A DNA stretch of 46,772 nt from an uncultured Pelagibacteraceae bacterium (GTDB taxonomy: Bacteria > Pseudomonadota > Alphaproteobacteria > Pelagibacterales > Pelagibacteraceae). The stretch covers positions 1-46,772 of the forward strand of contig CACJNV010000010.1 in NCBI GenBank assembly GCA_902594865.1, read 5' to 3'. This document shows, one piece after another, positions 26,540 to 34,625 of the stretch (the stretch's first letter is position 1; every line of letters begins with the position of its first letter). Under the pieces are notes generated by a model. The model had not been told where the DNA came from. It saw nothing but the letters and a program-made list of their open reading frames with translations, and did not search any database. A program made the position numbers and the translations under genes.

Positions 26540-28609
26540 TTTAAAGTATATAAGAAGGAAATTGAAGTAGCAGGAAAGAAGATAAGTTTAGAGACAGGTA
26601 AAGTAGCAAGACAGGCAGACGGTGCAATAATCGCAACATGTGGAGAGACAGTCGTACTAGCAACAGTAGTGGGAGCAAAAAAAGTAAATCCTGAAATGGA
26701 TTACTTTCCATTATCTGTAAATTACCAAGAGAAATATTATGCAGCTGGAAAAATTCCAGGTGGATATTTTAAAAGAGAAGCAAGACCAACTGAGAGCGAA
26801 ACATTAATCTCTAGATTAATTGATAGACCAATCAGACCTTTGTTTCCTGATGAATTTAAAAATGAAGTACAGTTATTACCAACTGTAATTTCATACGACA
26901 AAGAAAACGAACCAGATATTTTATCAATCACTGCTTCATCAGCAGCATTAGCTATATCAGGAATGCCATTTATGGGCCCTGTAGGAGCGTCAAGAGTTGG
27001 TTTTATAGGTGGAAAATATGTTTTAAACCCATCTAAAGCAGAGTTAGAAAAATCGAAATTAGATTTAGTCGTAGCAGGTACAAAAGATGCTGTGCTTATG
27101 GTTGAGTCTGAAGCAAGTGGTTTAACCGAAGAAGAAATGTTAAATGCAGTTAAATTTGGACATGAGGGATTTGTTCCAGTGATTGAAATGATCGAGGAAC
27201 TTGCAAAAGAATGTAGAAAACCTGAGTGGACTATTGAAAAGAAAGATTTATCTGAGGTTAGGAAAAAACTTGAAGAAACTTTTACAGAAGATCTTAAAAA
27301 AGCTTTTGCTACTAGAGATAAACAAGACAGATCAAATCAAATTTCTGAAATCACTGATAAAGCTAAAAAACTTTATGAGGAAGATGAAAACTACACAGAT
27401 CTTGATGTTAATAGTCAGCTAAAAAATCTAGAAAAATCAATTGTTAGAACTGATATTCTAAAAAATAAAAATAGAATTGATGGAAGAGGTTTATCTGATG
27501 TAAGACCTATCGAGTGTGAAGTGGGTATTTTACCTAGAGCTCATGGATCTGCATTATTTACTAGAGGTGAGACACAAGCAATTGTTGTTGCAACTTTAGG
27601 AACATCTGATGATGAGCAAAGAATTGAAAGCTTAGATGGGCTTCAAAGAGAACGATTTATGCTACACTATAATTTTCCTCCTTTTTCAGTTGGAGAGACA
27701 GGAAGAATTGGAACAGGTAGAAGAGAAATCGGACATGGTAAATTAGCTTGGAGAGCGATTAATTCTTCATTACCTACAAAAGAAGCATTTCCATATACTT
27801 TTAGAGTAGTATCTGAGATCACAGAGTCTAATGGTTCTTCTTCAATGGCAACTGTTTGTGGAACTTCTTTAGCATTAATGGATGCAGGAGTACCGATTAA
27901 AGAACCAGTTGCAGGTATAGCAATGGGATTGATTAAAGAAGGTGAGGATTTCAGTGTTCTATCAGATATTTTAGGTGATGAAGATCACTTAGGTGACATG
28001 GACTTTAAAGTTGCTGGAACTAAAGATGGAATTACTTCTCTTCAAATGGATATTAAAATTACAGGTATTACGTTTGAAATCATGGAGCAGGCACTGAGCC
28101 AAGCTAAAGATGGAAGAGTTCATATCTTGGGAGAAATGAATAAAGCATTATCAGCTTCAAGATCTGATGTTGGAAAGCACACTCCAAAAATGGAACAAGT
28201 TAATGTAGATAAAAAAGACATTGCTGCTGTGATTGGAAAAGGAGGTGCAACAATTAGAGAGATAGTTGAAAAATCAGGTGCAAAAGTAGATGTTAATGAT
28301 GAAGGTGTAGTAACAGTTGCTGCTCCAGATGAAGAGTCTAGAAACACCGCAATGCAGATGATTAAGGACATAACTGCAAAAGCTGAACTTAATAAAATTT
28401 ATTCAGGAAAAGTAATGAAAATTATGGAATTTGGTGCATTTGTTAATTTCCTAGGAAAACAAGATGGGCTTGTTCATATTTCAGAACTTGCAGATAAAAG
28501 AGTAGCTAAAGTTACTGATGTTGTTAAAGAAGGCGACGAAGTAAAAGTTAAAGTAATTGGTTTCGATAGGGGTAAAGTTAAACTTTCTATGAAACAAGCT
28601 GCTGAATAA
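26537..28609 (+). CDS. pnp: Polyribonucleotide nucleotidyltransferase (PNPase)
   Basis: PNPase degrades RNA 3'-to-5' with phosphate. Two RNase PH core domains (about 1-145 and 310-540) flank a helical domain. The C-terminus has a KH domain ([19 protein letters not shown]) and an S1 domain ([30 protein letters not shown]). Core blocks include [24 protein letters not shown] and [13 protein letters not shown]. At 690 residues it is near the usual size. The first 150 bases, like the 57 bp gap before it, are purine-rich and poor in T, unlike the rest of the gene. A terminator follows, so it ends the nusA-pnp unit. Confidence 0.98.
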   Translation: MFKVYKKEIEVAGKKISLETGKVARQADGAIIATCGETVVLATVVGAKKVNPEMDYFPLSVNYQEKYYAAGKIPGGYFKREARPTESETLISRLIDRPIRPLFPDEFKNEVQLLPTVISYDKENEPDILSITASSAALAISGMPFMGPVGASRVGFIGGKYVLNPSKAELEKSKLDLVVAGTKDAVLMVESEASGLTEEEMLNAVKFGHEGFVPVIEMIEELAKECRKPEWTIEKKDLSEVRKKLEETFTEDLKKAFATRDKQDRSNQISEITDKAKKLYEEDENYTDLDVNSQLKNLEKSIVRTDILKNKNRIDGRGLSDVRPIECEVGILPRAHGSALFTRGETQAIVVATLGTSDDEQRIESLDGLQRERFMLHYNFPPFSVGETGRIGTGRREIGHGKLAWRAINSSLPTKEAFPYTFRVVSEITESNGSSSMATVCGTSLALMDAGVPIKEPVAGIAMGLIKEGEDFSVLSDILGDEDHLGDMDFKVAGTKDGITSLQMDIKITGITFEIMEQALSQAKDGRVHILGEMNKALSASRSDVGKHTPKMEQVNVDKKDIAAVIGKGGATIREIVEKSGAKVDVNDEGVVTVAAPDEESRNTAMQMIKDITAKAELNKIYSGKVMKIMEFGAFVNFLGKQDGLVHISELADKRVAKVTDVVKEGDEVKVKVIGFDRGKVKLSMKQAAE

Positions 28610-28630
28610 AAGAATTTTAAGTTAAAATTT

Positions 28631-28660
28631 ATCCCCAAAATTATCTTTGGGGATTTTTTT
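28631..28660 (+). terminator. Intrinsic terminator after pnp
   Basis: A 9-bp perfect stem (ATCCCCAAA at 28631-28639, TTTGGGGAT at 28646-28654) with a 6-base loop is followed by a T run to 28660. It starts 22 bases after the pnp stop and is well placed to end the nusA-infB-rbfA-rpsO-pnp transcript. Confidence 0.92.
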
Positions 28661-28706
28661 ATTTAAAACTTTTGACTTACCGAATAATTCGAATTAAGTT
28701 AAAAAT

Positions 28707-29072
28707 ATGAATTTTGGACAATCTATAGCTTACTGTTTTTCAAATTATTTTAATTTCAACGGAAGGGGTTCTAGATCTGAGTTTTGGTGGTTTTATTTAT
28801 TTGCAACTTTGTGTGGATTTGTAGGATCAGTTTGGGACGCATCAATGGGTGATACAAGTGGATCTGGTATGATGTATTGGATATCAATTATCGCAACCTT
28901 TTTTCCATCTATAGCAGCAGGCTCAAGAAGATTACATGATCTTGGTAAGTCAGGTTGGTTACAACTTTTGGCAATAACTATAATAGGCTTAATTCCTCTA
29001 ATAATTTGGATGGCATCAGAGGGAGAAAAAAAGAAAAATAAATTTGGTCAGCCCATTAAATTAAAAAGATAA
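28707..29072 (+). CDS. DUF805 family inner-membrane protein
   Basis: This is a 121-residue protein of the DUF805 family (E. coli YhaH/YhaI type), of unknown function. The hallmarks are FNFNGRGSRSEFWWFYLF near the N-terminus and SIAAGSRRLHDLGKSGWLQL in the middle. Three or four membrane segments are visible (about 25-45, 53-70, 84-103). It stands alone between the pnp terminator and the convergent fabI. TTGACT at 28672-28677 with TAAGTT 17 bases on would place a transcription start almost on the ATG. The motif AATAATTCGAATT at 28683-28695, just before the gene, recurs before the GlpC-like gene. Confidence 0.88.
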   Translation: MNFGQSIAYCFSNYFNFNGRGSRSEFWWFYLFATLCGFVGSVWDASMGDTSGSGMMYWISIIATFFPSIAAGSRRLHDLGKSGWLQLLAITIIGLIPLIIWMASEGEKKKNKFGQPIKLKR

Positions 29073-29087
29073 TATATTTGTCAAATT

Positions 29088-29873
29088 CTATTTAATATTT
29101 TTTGGATCTGGCATCCCAACTTTGTTATATCCAGCATCTACGTAGTGAATTTCACCAGTAACTCCGTTTGCAAGTTCACTTAATAGGTATAACGCTGAAT
29201 TTCCAACATCATGGATATCTACGTTTCTTTTGAGAAAAGAATGGTCTTCATTCCACTTATATAAGAATTTTGCGTCTCCAATTGCAGAGGCAGCCAATGT
29301 CTTGATAGGTCCAGCACTTATTGCATTTACCCTCATACCTTTACCGCCTAAATCTCTCGCTAGATATTTGACACTAGCTTCTAAAGCTGATTTACAAACG
29401 CCCATTACATTATAATTTGGAATAGCTTTAGTAGACTCGTATGTTAAAGTTAATAAACTTCCACCTTGTTTCATTACCTTTGAAGCTTCCTTTGCTACTT
29501 CAGTAAATGAAAAACAAGAAATTAACATACTTCTTAAAAAATTTTCTCTTGTCGTATTTAGATATTCACCTGATAACTCTGATTTATCTGAAAAAGCAAC
29601 TGCATGAACTACAAAATCAATTGTGCCCCATTGAGACTTGATATCCTCAAATAGTTTCACCACTTCTTCTTTTTTTTCAACATCACAACTAAATGTAACA
29701 TTTGAATTTAATTTTTCTGCTAAAGGAACAACTCTTTTTTTTAGAGCATCACCTAAATAAGTAAATGCTAACTCTGCTCCAGCCTCTGCAAGTTTTTGAG
29801 ATATACCCCAGGCAATAGATCTCTCATTGGCAACACCCATGATCAATCCTTTTTTACCTTTCATCAAACTCAT
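29088..29873 (-). CDS. fabI: Enoyl-[acyl-carrier-protein] reductase (FabI)
   Basis: FabI carries out the last reduction of each fatty acid elongation round, using NADH. It is an SDR-fold protein of 261 residues. GVANERSIAWGIS is the FabI-specific nucleotide-binding variant. SGEYLNTTRENF and the active-site block NYNVMGVCKSALEASVKYLA hold the Tyr-x6-Lys pair, with Cys in place of the usual Ala before Lys. Two in-frame ATGs (29873 and 29864) could start it; I use the first, 3 bp after the fabB stop. It is third in the fabA-fabB-fabI operon. Confidence 0.96.
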   Translation of the reverse strand: MSLMKGKKGLIMGVANERSIAWGISQKLAEAGAELAFTYLGDALKKRVVPLAEKLNSNVTFSCDVEKKEEVVKLFEDIKSQWGTIDFVVHAVAFSDKSELSGEYLNTTRENFLRSMLISCFSFTEVAKEASKVMKQGGSLLTLTYESTKAIPNYNVMGVCKSALEASVKYLARDLGGKGMRVNAISAGPIKTLAASAIGDAKFLYKWNEDHSFLKRNVDIHDVGNSALYLLSELANGVTGEIHYVDAGYNKVGMPDPKNIK

Positions 29874-29876
29874 AAA

Positions 29877-31088
29877 CTAAACCTTTTCAAAAATTAAAGC
29901 TGCATTAGTTCCACCAAACCCAAAACTATTTGACATTACTGTATTCAGGGTTGCCCCTGTTTCAGTTTTTGCAACAATTGGAAATTTTTTAGCATCATCA
30001 TCCATATCTGTAATATTTGCTGATCCTGTTATGAAATTGTTTTTCATCATTATTAAACAATAGATTGCTTCATGCACTGAAGCAGCCCCTAGAGGATGAC
30101 CCGATAAAGATTTTGTTGAACTTATTTTTGGAATGTCTTCTCCAAAAGTTTCTTTAATAGCATTTAGCTCAGTTATATCTCCAACTGGAGTAGATGTTCC
30201 ATGAGTATTAACGTAATCAATTTTATTTTTAGCAGTTGCCATTGCCATTTTCATACATCTAACAGCACCTTCACCCGATGGCGCTACCATGTCGTATCCA
30301 TCCGAAGTTGCTCCATAACCAGTTAATTCCGCGTATATTTTAGCACCCCTTGCTTTAGCATGTTCGTATTCTTCAAGCACTAACACACCAGCACCACCTG
30401 CAATTACAAACCCATCTCTTGTTTTGTCATAAGCTCTTGAAGCAGACTCGGGTGTATCATTATATTTTGATGATAAAGCTGTCATAGCATCAAACATTGC
30501 TGTCATAGCCCAATGAATCTCTTCACTACCACCTGCAAAAACAACATCCTGTTTACCCATTTGAATTAATTCCATAGAATTTCCTATGCAGTGACCACTT
30601 GTTGCACAAGCAGAACTCATTGTGTAATTAGTTCCTTTAATTTTAAATGGTACGGCAAGTGTTGCTGAGGCAGTACTGGCCATTGTTCTTGGAACAATAA
30701 AGGGTCCCATTAGTTTTGGAGTTTTAGCCCTGGTTTTGTCTGCTGCAAGTATTACGTTTTCAATTGATGGGCCACCGGAACCCATTACAATCCCAGTTTT
30801 AAAATTACTCACTTCACTTTCTTCTAATCCAGAGTCTTCAATTGCCTCTTTCATTGCAATATAATTATAAGCTGAGCCTGAACCCATAAATCTAATTGTT
30901 TTTCTATCGATGTGATCTTCAAGCTTAATATTTGGTTTACCATGAACATGGCTTTTTAAATTATGCTCTTTGTATTCTTCTGCAAAAGAAATTCCTGATT
31001 TTGAATTTAATAAAGATTGATGAACCTCTTCTTGATTATTGCCTAGACAAGAAACTACTCCTAAACCGGTGATAACTACTCTTCTCAT
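29877..31088 (-). CDS. fabB: 3-oxoacyl-[acyl-carrier-protein] synthase I (FabB)
   Basis: This condensing enzyme elongates fatty acids and is needed for unsaturated chains in FabA-type pathways. The Cys-His-His triad is visible: Cys in [14 protein letters not shown] (about residue 163), His in [17 protein letters not shown], and His in [15 protein letters not shown]. The C-terminus [17 protein letters not shown] is typical. The length of 403 residues and adjacency to fabA favour FabB over FabF. The fabA stop and fabB start share one base (TAATG), so the two are probably translationally coupled. Confidence 0.95.
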   Translation of the reverse strand: MRRVVITGLGVVSCLGNNQEEVHQSLLNSKSGISFAEEYKEHNLKSHVHGKPNIKLEDHIDRKTIRFMGSGSAYNYIAMKEAIEDSGLEESEVSNFKTGIVMGSGGPSIENVILAADKTRAKTPKLMGPFIVPRTMASTASATLAVPFKIKGTNYTMSSACATSGHCIGNSMELIQMGKQDVVFAGGSEEIHWAMTAMFDAMTALSSKYNDTPESASRAYDKTRDGFVIAGGAGVLVLEEYEHAKARGAKIYAELTGYGATSDGYDMVAPSGEGAVRCMKMAMATAKNKIDYVNTHGTSTPVGDITELNAIKETFGEDIPKISSTKSLSGHPLGAASVHEAIYCLIMMKNNFITGSANITDMDDDAKKFPIVAKTETGATLNTVMSNSFGFGGTNAALIFEKV

Positions 31089-31588
31089 TATTTAAATAAA
31101 CCTACCTTTAAACTTTCTGCTGAATATATTTTTTTATTATCTGCAAGAACTATTCCATTTGCAAGCCCAACAGTTGTTCCTCCAGGTGACATAATTTTCT
31201 TCATATCTATTTCATATCTTACATTTTTTACACTCTGTAAAACTTCACCTGTAAATTTCACAGTACCCACTCCCAAAGCTCTTCCTTTTCCAGGATTTCC
31301 TAGCCAACCTAGAAAAAAACCCACCAGTTGCCACATAGCATCTAAACCTAAACATCCTGGCATAACTGGATCTTTTTTAAAATGACAATCAAAAAACCAA
31401 AGATCATCTTTAATATCTAATTCAGCTTTTAAAGAGCCTTTATTAAATGTTCCATTATTTTCATTGATTTCAGTGATTCTGTCAAACATAAGCATTGGTG
31501 GAAGAGGTAATTTTGCATTGCCAGGCCCAAAAAGATCACCATTTCCACAAGTTATTAGGTCATCATAGGAGTATGAGTTTTTTTTCAT
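31088..31588 (-). CDS. fabA: 3-hydroxydecanoyl-ACP dehydratase/isomerase (FabA)
   Basis: FabA dehydrates 3-hydroxydecanoyl-ACP and isomerises the product to the cis-3 form, opening the anaerobic unsaturated fatty acid route. [20 protein letters not shown] gives catalytic His69 and Asp83, matching E. coli His70 and Asp84. I start at the ATG at 31588, preceded by GGGAG, giving 166 residues (E. coli 172). An earlier in-frame ATG at 31657 lies upstream of a plausible TATAAT (31646-31641) and adds unrelated hydrophobic residues. It diverges from irr; an ICE-like palindrome lies between them and covers the predicted -35 region. Confidence 0.95.
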   Translation of the reverse strand: MKKNSYSYDDLITCGNGDLFGPGNAKLPLPPMLMFDRITEINENNGTFNKGSLKAELDIKDDLWFFDCHFKKDPVMPGCLGLDAMWQLVGFFLGWLGNPGKGRALGVGTVKFTGEVLQSVKNVRYEIDMKKIMSPGGTTVGLANGIVLADNKKIYSAESLKVGLFK

Positions 31589-31659
31589 AATTTCGAGCTC
31601 CCTTAATACTTGATTTAATCCTAATATAATATAATAAAACATTATATTTTTATTCATAC

Positions 31660-31676
31660 TTTAGAATAGTTATAAA
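31660..31676. promoter_or_regulatory. ICE-like Irr-binding palindrome in the fabA-irr divergent gap
   Basis: TTTAGAA, three bases (TAG), then TTATAAA: this differs at one position from the perfect palindrome TTTAGAA-N3-TTCTAAA, which is the form I recall for the iron control element bound by Irr in alphaproteobacteria. It ends 5 bp before the irr ATG and overlaps the predicted -35 of fabA (CTATTC at 31669-31664, 17 bases from TATAAT at 31646-31641). The location suggests autoregulation of irr and control of fabABI; that is inference. Confidence 0.62.
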
Positions 31677-31681
31677 AAACG

Positions 31682-32110
31682 ATGCCAAAAAACTGCAATT
31701 TTATTGAAAAATTAAGAGAAGTTGGACTTAGACCTACTAAGCAAAGAGTAAAAATGTGTGAAGTTTTGTATAATAGAGAAAAAACTTTTCATTTTACAAT
31801 TAACGATTTGGTTAAATTGTTATCTGAGAAAATGAATCAAAAGATATCTCTAGCTACAGTTTATAACACAGTTCATGCATTTGAAAAAAAAGGATACCTA
31901 AAAGAAATTTCAATCGATAGTCATAAAAGTTATTTTGATACAAACACATCAGCACATCATCATTTTTTTGATGAAGACACGCATGAGCTAATCGATTGTG
32001 ATGAGAACGATATAGACAAAATAAATATAAGAAAAAATATAACTGGAAAAAAAATAAATTCCGTTGAAGTTTTGGTAAGAGTTGCGAGTGATAATCAAAC
32101 TCAAAAATAA
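31682..32110 (+). CDS. irr: Iron response regulator Irr (Fur family)
   Basis: Irr is an alphaproteobacterial Fur-family regulator that responds to haem/iron status. The 142-residue protein has the winged-helix half (GLRPTKQRVKMCEVLYNREK, ISLATVYNTVHAFEKKGYLK) and a His-rich sensor loop, with HHH at 92-94 and DTHELIDC after it. No Cys-Pro haem-regulatory motif is seen, so it resembles Irr types without the N-terminal HRM of Bradyrhizobium. The irr-fabA-fabB-fabI neighbourhood is conserved in alphaproteobacteria and supports Irr over Fur. Rubrerythrin, a plausible target, lies 105 bp downstream. Confidence 0.9.
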   Translation: MPKNCNFIEKLREVGLRPTKQRVKMCEVLYNREKTFHFTINDLVKLLSEKMNQKISLATVYNTVHAFEKKGYLKEISIDSHKSYFDTNTSAHHHFFDEDTHELIDCDENDIDKINIRKNITGKKINSVEVLVRVASDNQTQK

Positions 32111-32139
32111 TTCTATAAAATTAAATACTTAAAATCTAC

Positions 32140-32156
32140 ATTATAATAATTCTAAA
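32140..32156. promoter_or_regulatory. ICE-like Irr-binding site upstream of rubrerythrin
   Basis: ATTATAA, three bases (TAA), then TTCTAAA matches the TTTAGAA-N3-TTCTAAA palindrome at 12 of 14 positions, with one half perfect. It lies four bases upstream of a consensus TTGACA. Its position beside a strong promoter and its likeness to the site at 31660-31676 support Irr control of rubrerythrin. Confidence 0.55.
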
Positions 32157-32159
32157 CTG

Positions 32160-32187
32160 TTGACATAATGTTATTAACTATTATATG
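32160..32187 (+). promoter_or_regulatory. Promoter of the rubrerythrin operon
   Basis: A perfect TTGACA at 32160-32165 is followed 15-16 bases later by TTATAT/TATATG (32181-32187). A start near 32193 leaves a leader of about 22 bases containing AAAAGGAG, the strongest Shine-Dalgarno in this region. The features predict high expression of rubrerythrin. Confidence 0.65.
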
Positions 32188-32215
32188 GTGATTAACATTT
32201 AAAAGGAGAAAAATA

Positions 32216-32632
32216 ATGTCTTTAAAAGGAAGTAAAACAGAAGAAAACTTAAAAGCAGCATTCGCTGGAGAAAGTCAAGCAAATAGGAGATATCTTTATT
32301 TTGCACAAAAAGCAGACATCGAAGGTTACAATGATGTAGCTACAGTTTTTAGATCAACAGCAGAAGGTGAAACTGGTCACGCTCATGGTCATTTAGAATA
32401 CTTAGAACAAGTTGGTGACCCAGCAACAGGCAAACCAATTGGTGAAACTAAAGCTAACTTAGCTTCAGCTATCGAAGGTGAAACTCATGAGTACACAGAC
32501 ATGTACCCTGGTATGGCTAAGACTGCTAGAGAAGAAGGTTTTGAAGAAATCGCAGACTGGTTTGAAACTTTAGCTAAAGCTGAAAAATCACACGCTGGTA
32601 AATTTCAAAAAACTTTAGAGTCTATTAGCTAA
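32216..32632 (+). CDS. Rubrerythrin (diiron domain only)
   Basis: This is a ferritin-like diiron protein, 138 residues. The ligand pattern is visible: Glu19 in GESQANRR, ExxH at 52-55 (ETGH), Glu in EGETHEY (88-94), and ExxH at 123-126 (EKSH). In the rubrerythrin family such centres reduce hydrogen peroxide or handle iron. The C-terminal rubredoxin domain (two CxxC pairs) is missing, so electrons must come from another protein; the Fe-S protein encoded next is a candidate. Codon use looks richer in common codons than its neighbours, and the SD is strong, which suggests abundant protein. It is probably regulated by Irr. Confidence 0.92.
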   Translation: MSLKGSKTEENLKAAFAGESQANRRYLYFAQKADIEGYNDVATVFRSTAEGETGHAHGHLEYLEQVGDPATGKPIGETKANLASAIEGETHEYTDMYPGMAKTAREEGFEEIADWFETLAKAEKSHAGKFQKTLESIS

Positions 32633-32641
32633 ACAAATTTC

Positions 32642-32666
32642 TTAGTGGGCGCTAGTCGCCCACTAA
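32642..32666 (+). other. GC-rich intercistronic hairpin after rubrerythrin (no U-tract)
   Basis: A perfect 10-bp stem, TTAGTGGGCG with CGCCCACTAA around a CTAGT loop, starts 10 bases after the rubrerythrin stop. It is followed by AAATAATTC rather than a T run, so it is not a standard intrinsic terminator for the plus strand. It may protect the rubrerythrin mRNA 3' end or terminate partially before the GlpC-like gene. Confidence 0.75.
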
Positions 32667-32697
32667 AAATAATTCGAATTTCAAATTACTAAATTAT

Positions 32698-34029
32698 ATG
32701 AGCAAAGAAGGAAGTTTAGGTGCACCTATAAGACACCCTATAGATTTTGAGCATCCTGATTTTTTAAATCCTGAAAAGTTAGACGCTGAAATGAGAAGAG
32801 TGTTTGATATTTGTCATGGATGCCGAAGATGTTTTAATCTTTGCGATTCATTTCCAAAGCTATTTGACATGATTGATGAATCTAAAAATGAAGATGTTGA
32901 AAGCTTATCTAGCGATCAATTTGCCCCTGTCGTTGATGCATGTACATTGTGTGATATGTGTTTTATGACTAAATGCCCATATGTTCCACCTCATGATTTT
33001 GATTTAGATTTTCCACATTTGATGCTGCGATATAGAACAGCTCAAAAAAAATTAGGTAAATTACCAAGCGTACCAACACAATTAGCCCAAATAGACCGAA
33101 ACGCTAAAATTGGTATCATGCTCTCTAAAATAGTTAACTGGGCATCAAATATTAAAAATAAATTAATTAGAAAAATCTTAGAATTAATTACTGGAATAGA
33201 TAAAAGAGTTCAGTTACCAAAATATAACTCAGAAACTTTTTCTAATTTTTTCAAAAAAAATAGAGATAAGATAAATTATCAAACATCATCTAAAGATAGA
33301 AAAGTTGTTATTTATTCAACTTGTTTTGTAAATTTTAATAAAAAAGATACAGGTGTTGCCGCTTTAAAAGTTTTGAAAAAAAATGGTGTAGAAGTTCAGG
33401 AAGCTTACCCTGGTTGTTGTGGGATGCCATTTTTAGAGCAAGCAGATCTTCCAAAAGTTGTTGAACAAGCAAAAAAAGTTTCTAAGGATTTAGTCGAATG
33501 GATTGATAAAGGATATAAAGTAGTAACCTTAACAGCAAGTTGTGGGTTGATGTTAAAATTTGAATGGCCATTATTATTACCAAACGAAGAAAAAATAAAA
33601 AAATTATCTGCAAATGTTATGGATATTGATGAGTATGTTGTGAATATTGCAAACAATGAGGGATTAGCAGAAGGATTAAATGAGATTGATGGGGGAGTAA
33701 CCGTGCATCATGCTTGTCATGCTAGGGCACAGAACATGGGTATCAAAGCAAGAGATATGTTAAAACTAATACCAAACGTTAAAATTGATGTAGTTGAAAG
33801 ATGTGCAGGTCATGGTGGGACTTTTGGAGTAATGAAAGAAACTCATGGTTTAGCAAATAAAGTTGGAAGACCTACAGCCAGACAAATAAAAACCAAAAAT
33901 AATAAGTATATGGCTTCTGATTGTCCTTTAGCTGGTAAACATTTAAAACAGTTAGAAGTTGATACAAACATATCTAATGATGAGGCACTACATCCTATAG
34001 AATTGATGGCAAAAAGTTATAACTTATGA
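32698..34029 (+). CDS. GlpC/heterodisulfide-reductase-like iron-sulfur protein
   Basis: This 443-residue protein is related to the Fe-S subunits of anaerobic glycerol-3-phosphate dehydrogenase, glycolate oxidase and heterodisulfide reductase. Two [4Fe-4S] motifs are at C39-C42-C45-C49 (CHGCRRCFNLC) and C82-C85-C88-C93; the second has four residues rather than three before the last Cys-Pro. Two CCG-type domains follow. The first has STC, then YPGCCGMPF and a SCG segment; the second has HHACHARAQ, the variant ERCAGHGGTFG and SDCPL. No membrane helix or flavin domain is present. It lies between rubrerythrin and a DUF3501 gene (4 bp overlap), so I infer electron supply to rubrerythrin rather than glycerol metabolism. 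Confidence 0.85.
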   Translation: MSKEGSLGAPIRHPIDFEHPDFLNPEKLDAEMRRVFDICHGCRRCFNLCDSFPKLFDMIDESKNEDVESLSSDQFAPVVDACTLCDMCFMTKCPYVPPHDFDLDFPHLMLRYRTAQKKLGKLPSVPTQLAQIDRNAKIGIMLSKIVNWASNIKNKLIRKILELITGIDKRVQLPKYNSETFSNFFKKNRDKINYQTSSKDRKVVIYSTCFVNFNKKDTGVAALKVLKKNGVEVQEAYPGCCGMPFLEQADLPKVVEQAKKVSKDLVEWIDKGYKVVTLTASCGLMLKFEWPLLLPNEEKIKKLSANVMDIDEYVVNIANNEGLAEGLNEIDGGVTVHHACHARAQNMGIKARDMLKLIPNVKIDVVERCAGHGGTFGVMKETHGLANKVGRPTARQIKTKNNKYMASDCPLAGKHLKQLEVDTNISNDEALHPIELMAKSYNL

Positions 34030-34625
34030 TTATGCCGAGAGAAAAAAGAGAAATTCAAAAAGAAGACATCATTCCTTTAGATGTTTATACAGAAAAGAGA
34101 AGTGAATTAAGAAAAAACATTGTTGATTATAAAAAAAATAGAAGAGTTGCTTTAGGTCCTTATGCCACTTTTTATTTTGAAAGTTATGAAACAATGTTAG
34201 CCCAAGTACAAGAAATGTTGTACATTGAAAAAGGTGGTGACGAGCAACTTCATGATGAGTTATCTGCGTACAACCCTTTAATACCTAACGGCAAAGAACT
34301 AACTGCAACTTTAATGTTTGAAATAGATAATCCTATTTCAAGGGCTGCCTTTCTTGGAAAAGTTGGTGGAATAGAAGAAACAGTATTTATGAAAATAAAT
34401 GGTGAGAAAATTAAAGCAGTCCCAGAAGAAGATGTTGATAGAACCTCTGCTGAGGGAAAAGCTTCATCTGTACAGTTTATTCACTTTAATTTTACTGATG
34501 ATCAAATAGAAAACTTTCAATCCAATAGTTCAGAAATTGAGCTTGGTATTGATCATAAAGAATATTCTCATAGCACAAAATTATCTGAGGAAAATATAGC
34601 CTCATTATCTGCTGATTTTAATTAA
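34026..34625 (+). CDS. DUF3501 family protein
   Basis: I recognise the 199-residue protein as DUF3501, a family with no assigned function. The N-terminal block EDIIPLDVYTEKRSELRKNI and then GPYATFYFESYETMLAQVQEM are its signature. I see no cysteine at all, no membrane segment and no signal peptide, so it should be a soluble cytoplasmic protein that does not itself hold an Fe-S cluster. Its ATG overlaps the TGA of the GlpC-like gene (ATGA). The rubrerythrin/GlpC-like/DUF3501 trio recurs in other proteobacteria, from memory of genome annotations, which suggests a conserved partner role. Its end overlaps the convergent SH3 gene by 4 bp. Confidence 0.8.
   Translation: MIMPREKREIQKEDIIPLDVYTEKRSELRKNIVDYKKNRRVALGPYATFYFESYETMLAQVQEMLYIEKGGDEQLHDELSAYNPLIPNGKELTATLMFEIDNPISRAAFLGKVGGIEETVFMKINGEKIKAVPEEDVDRTSAEGKASSVQFIHFNFTDDQIENFQSNSSEIELGIDHKEYSHSTKLSEENIASLSADFN

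Noticed and set aside
31589-31657. FabA start at the ATG at 31657
   Set aside because: It lies upstream of the predicted transcription start near 31634 and adds unrelated hydrophobic residues; the ATG at 31588 has a clear GGGAG and gives the right N-terminus.
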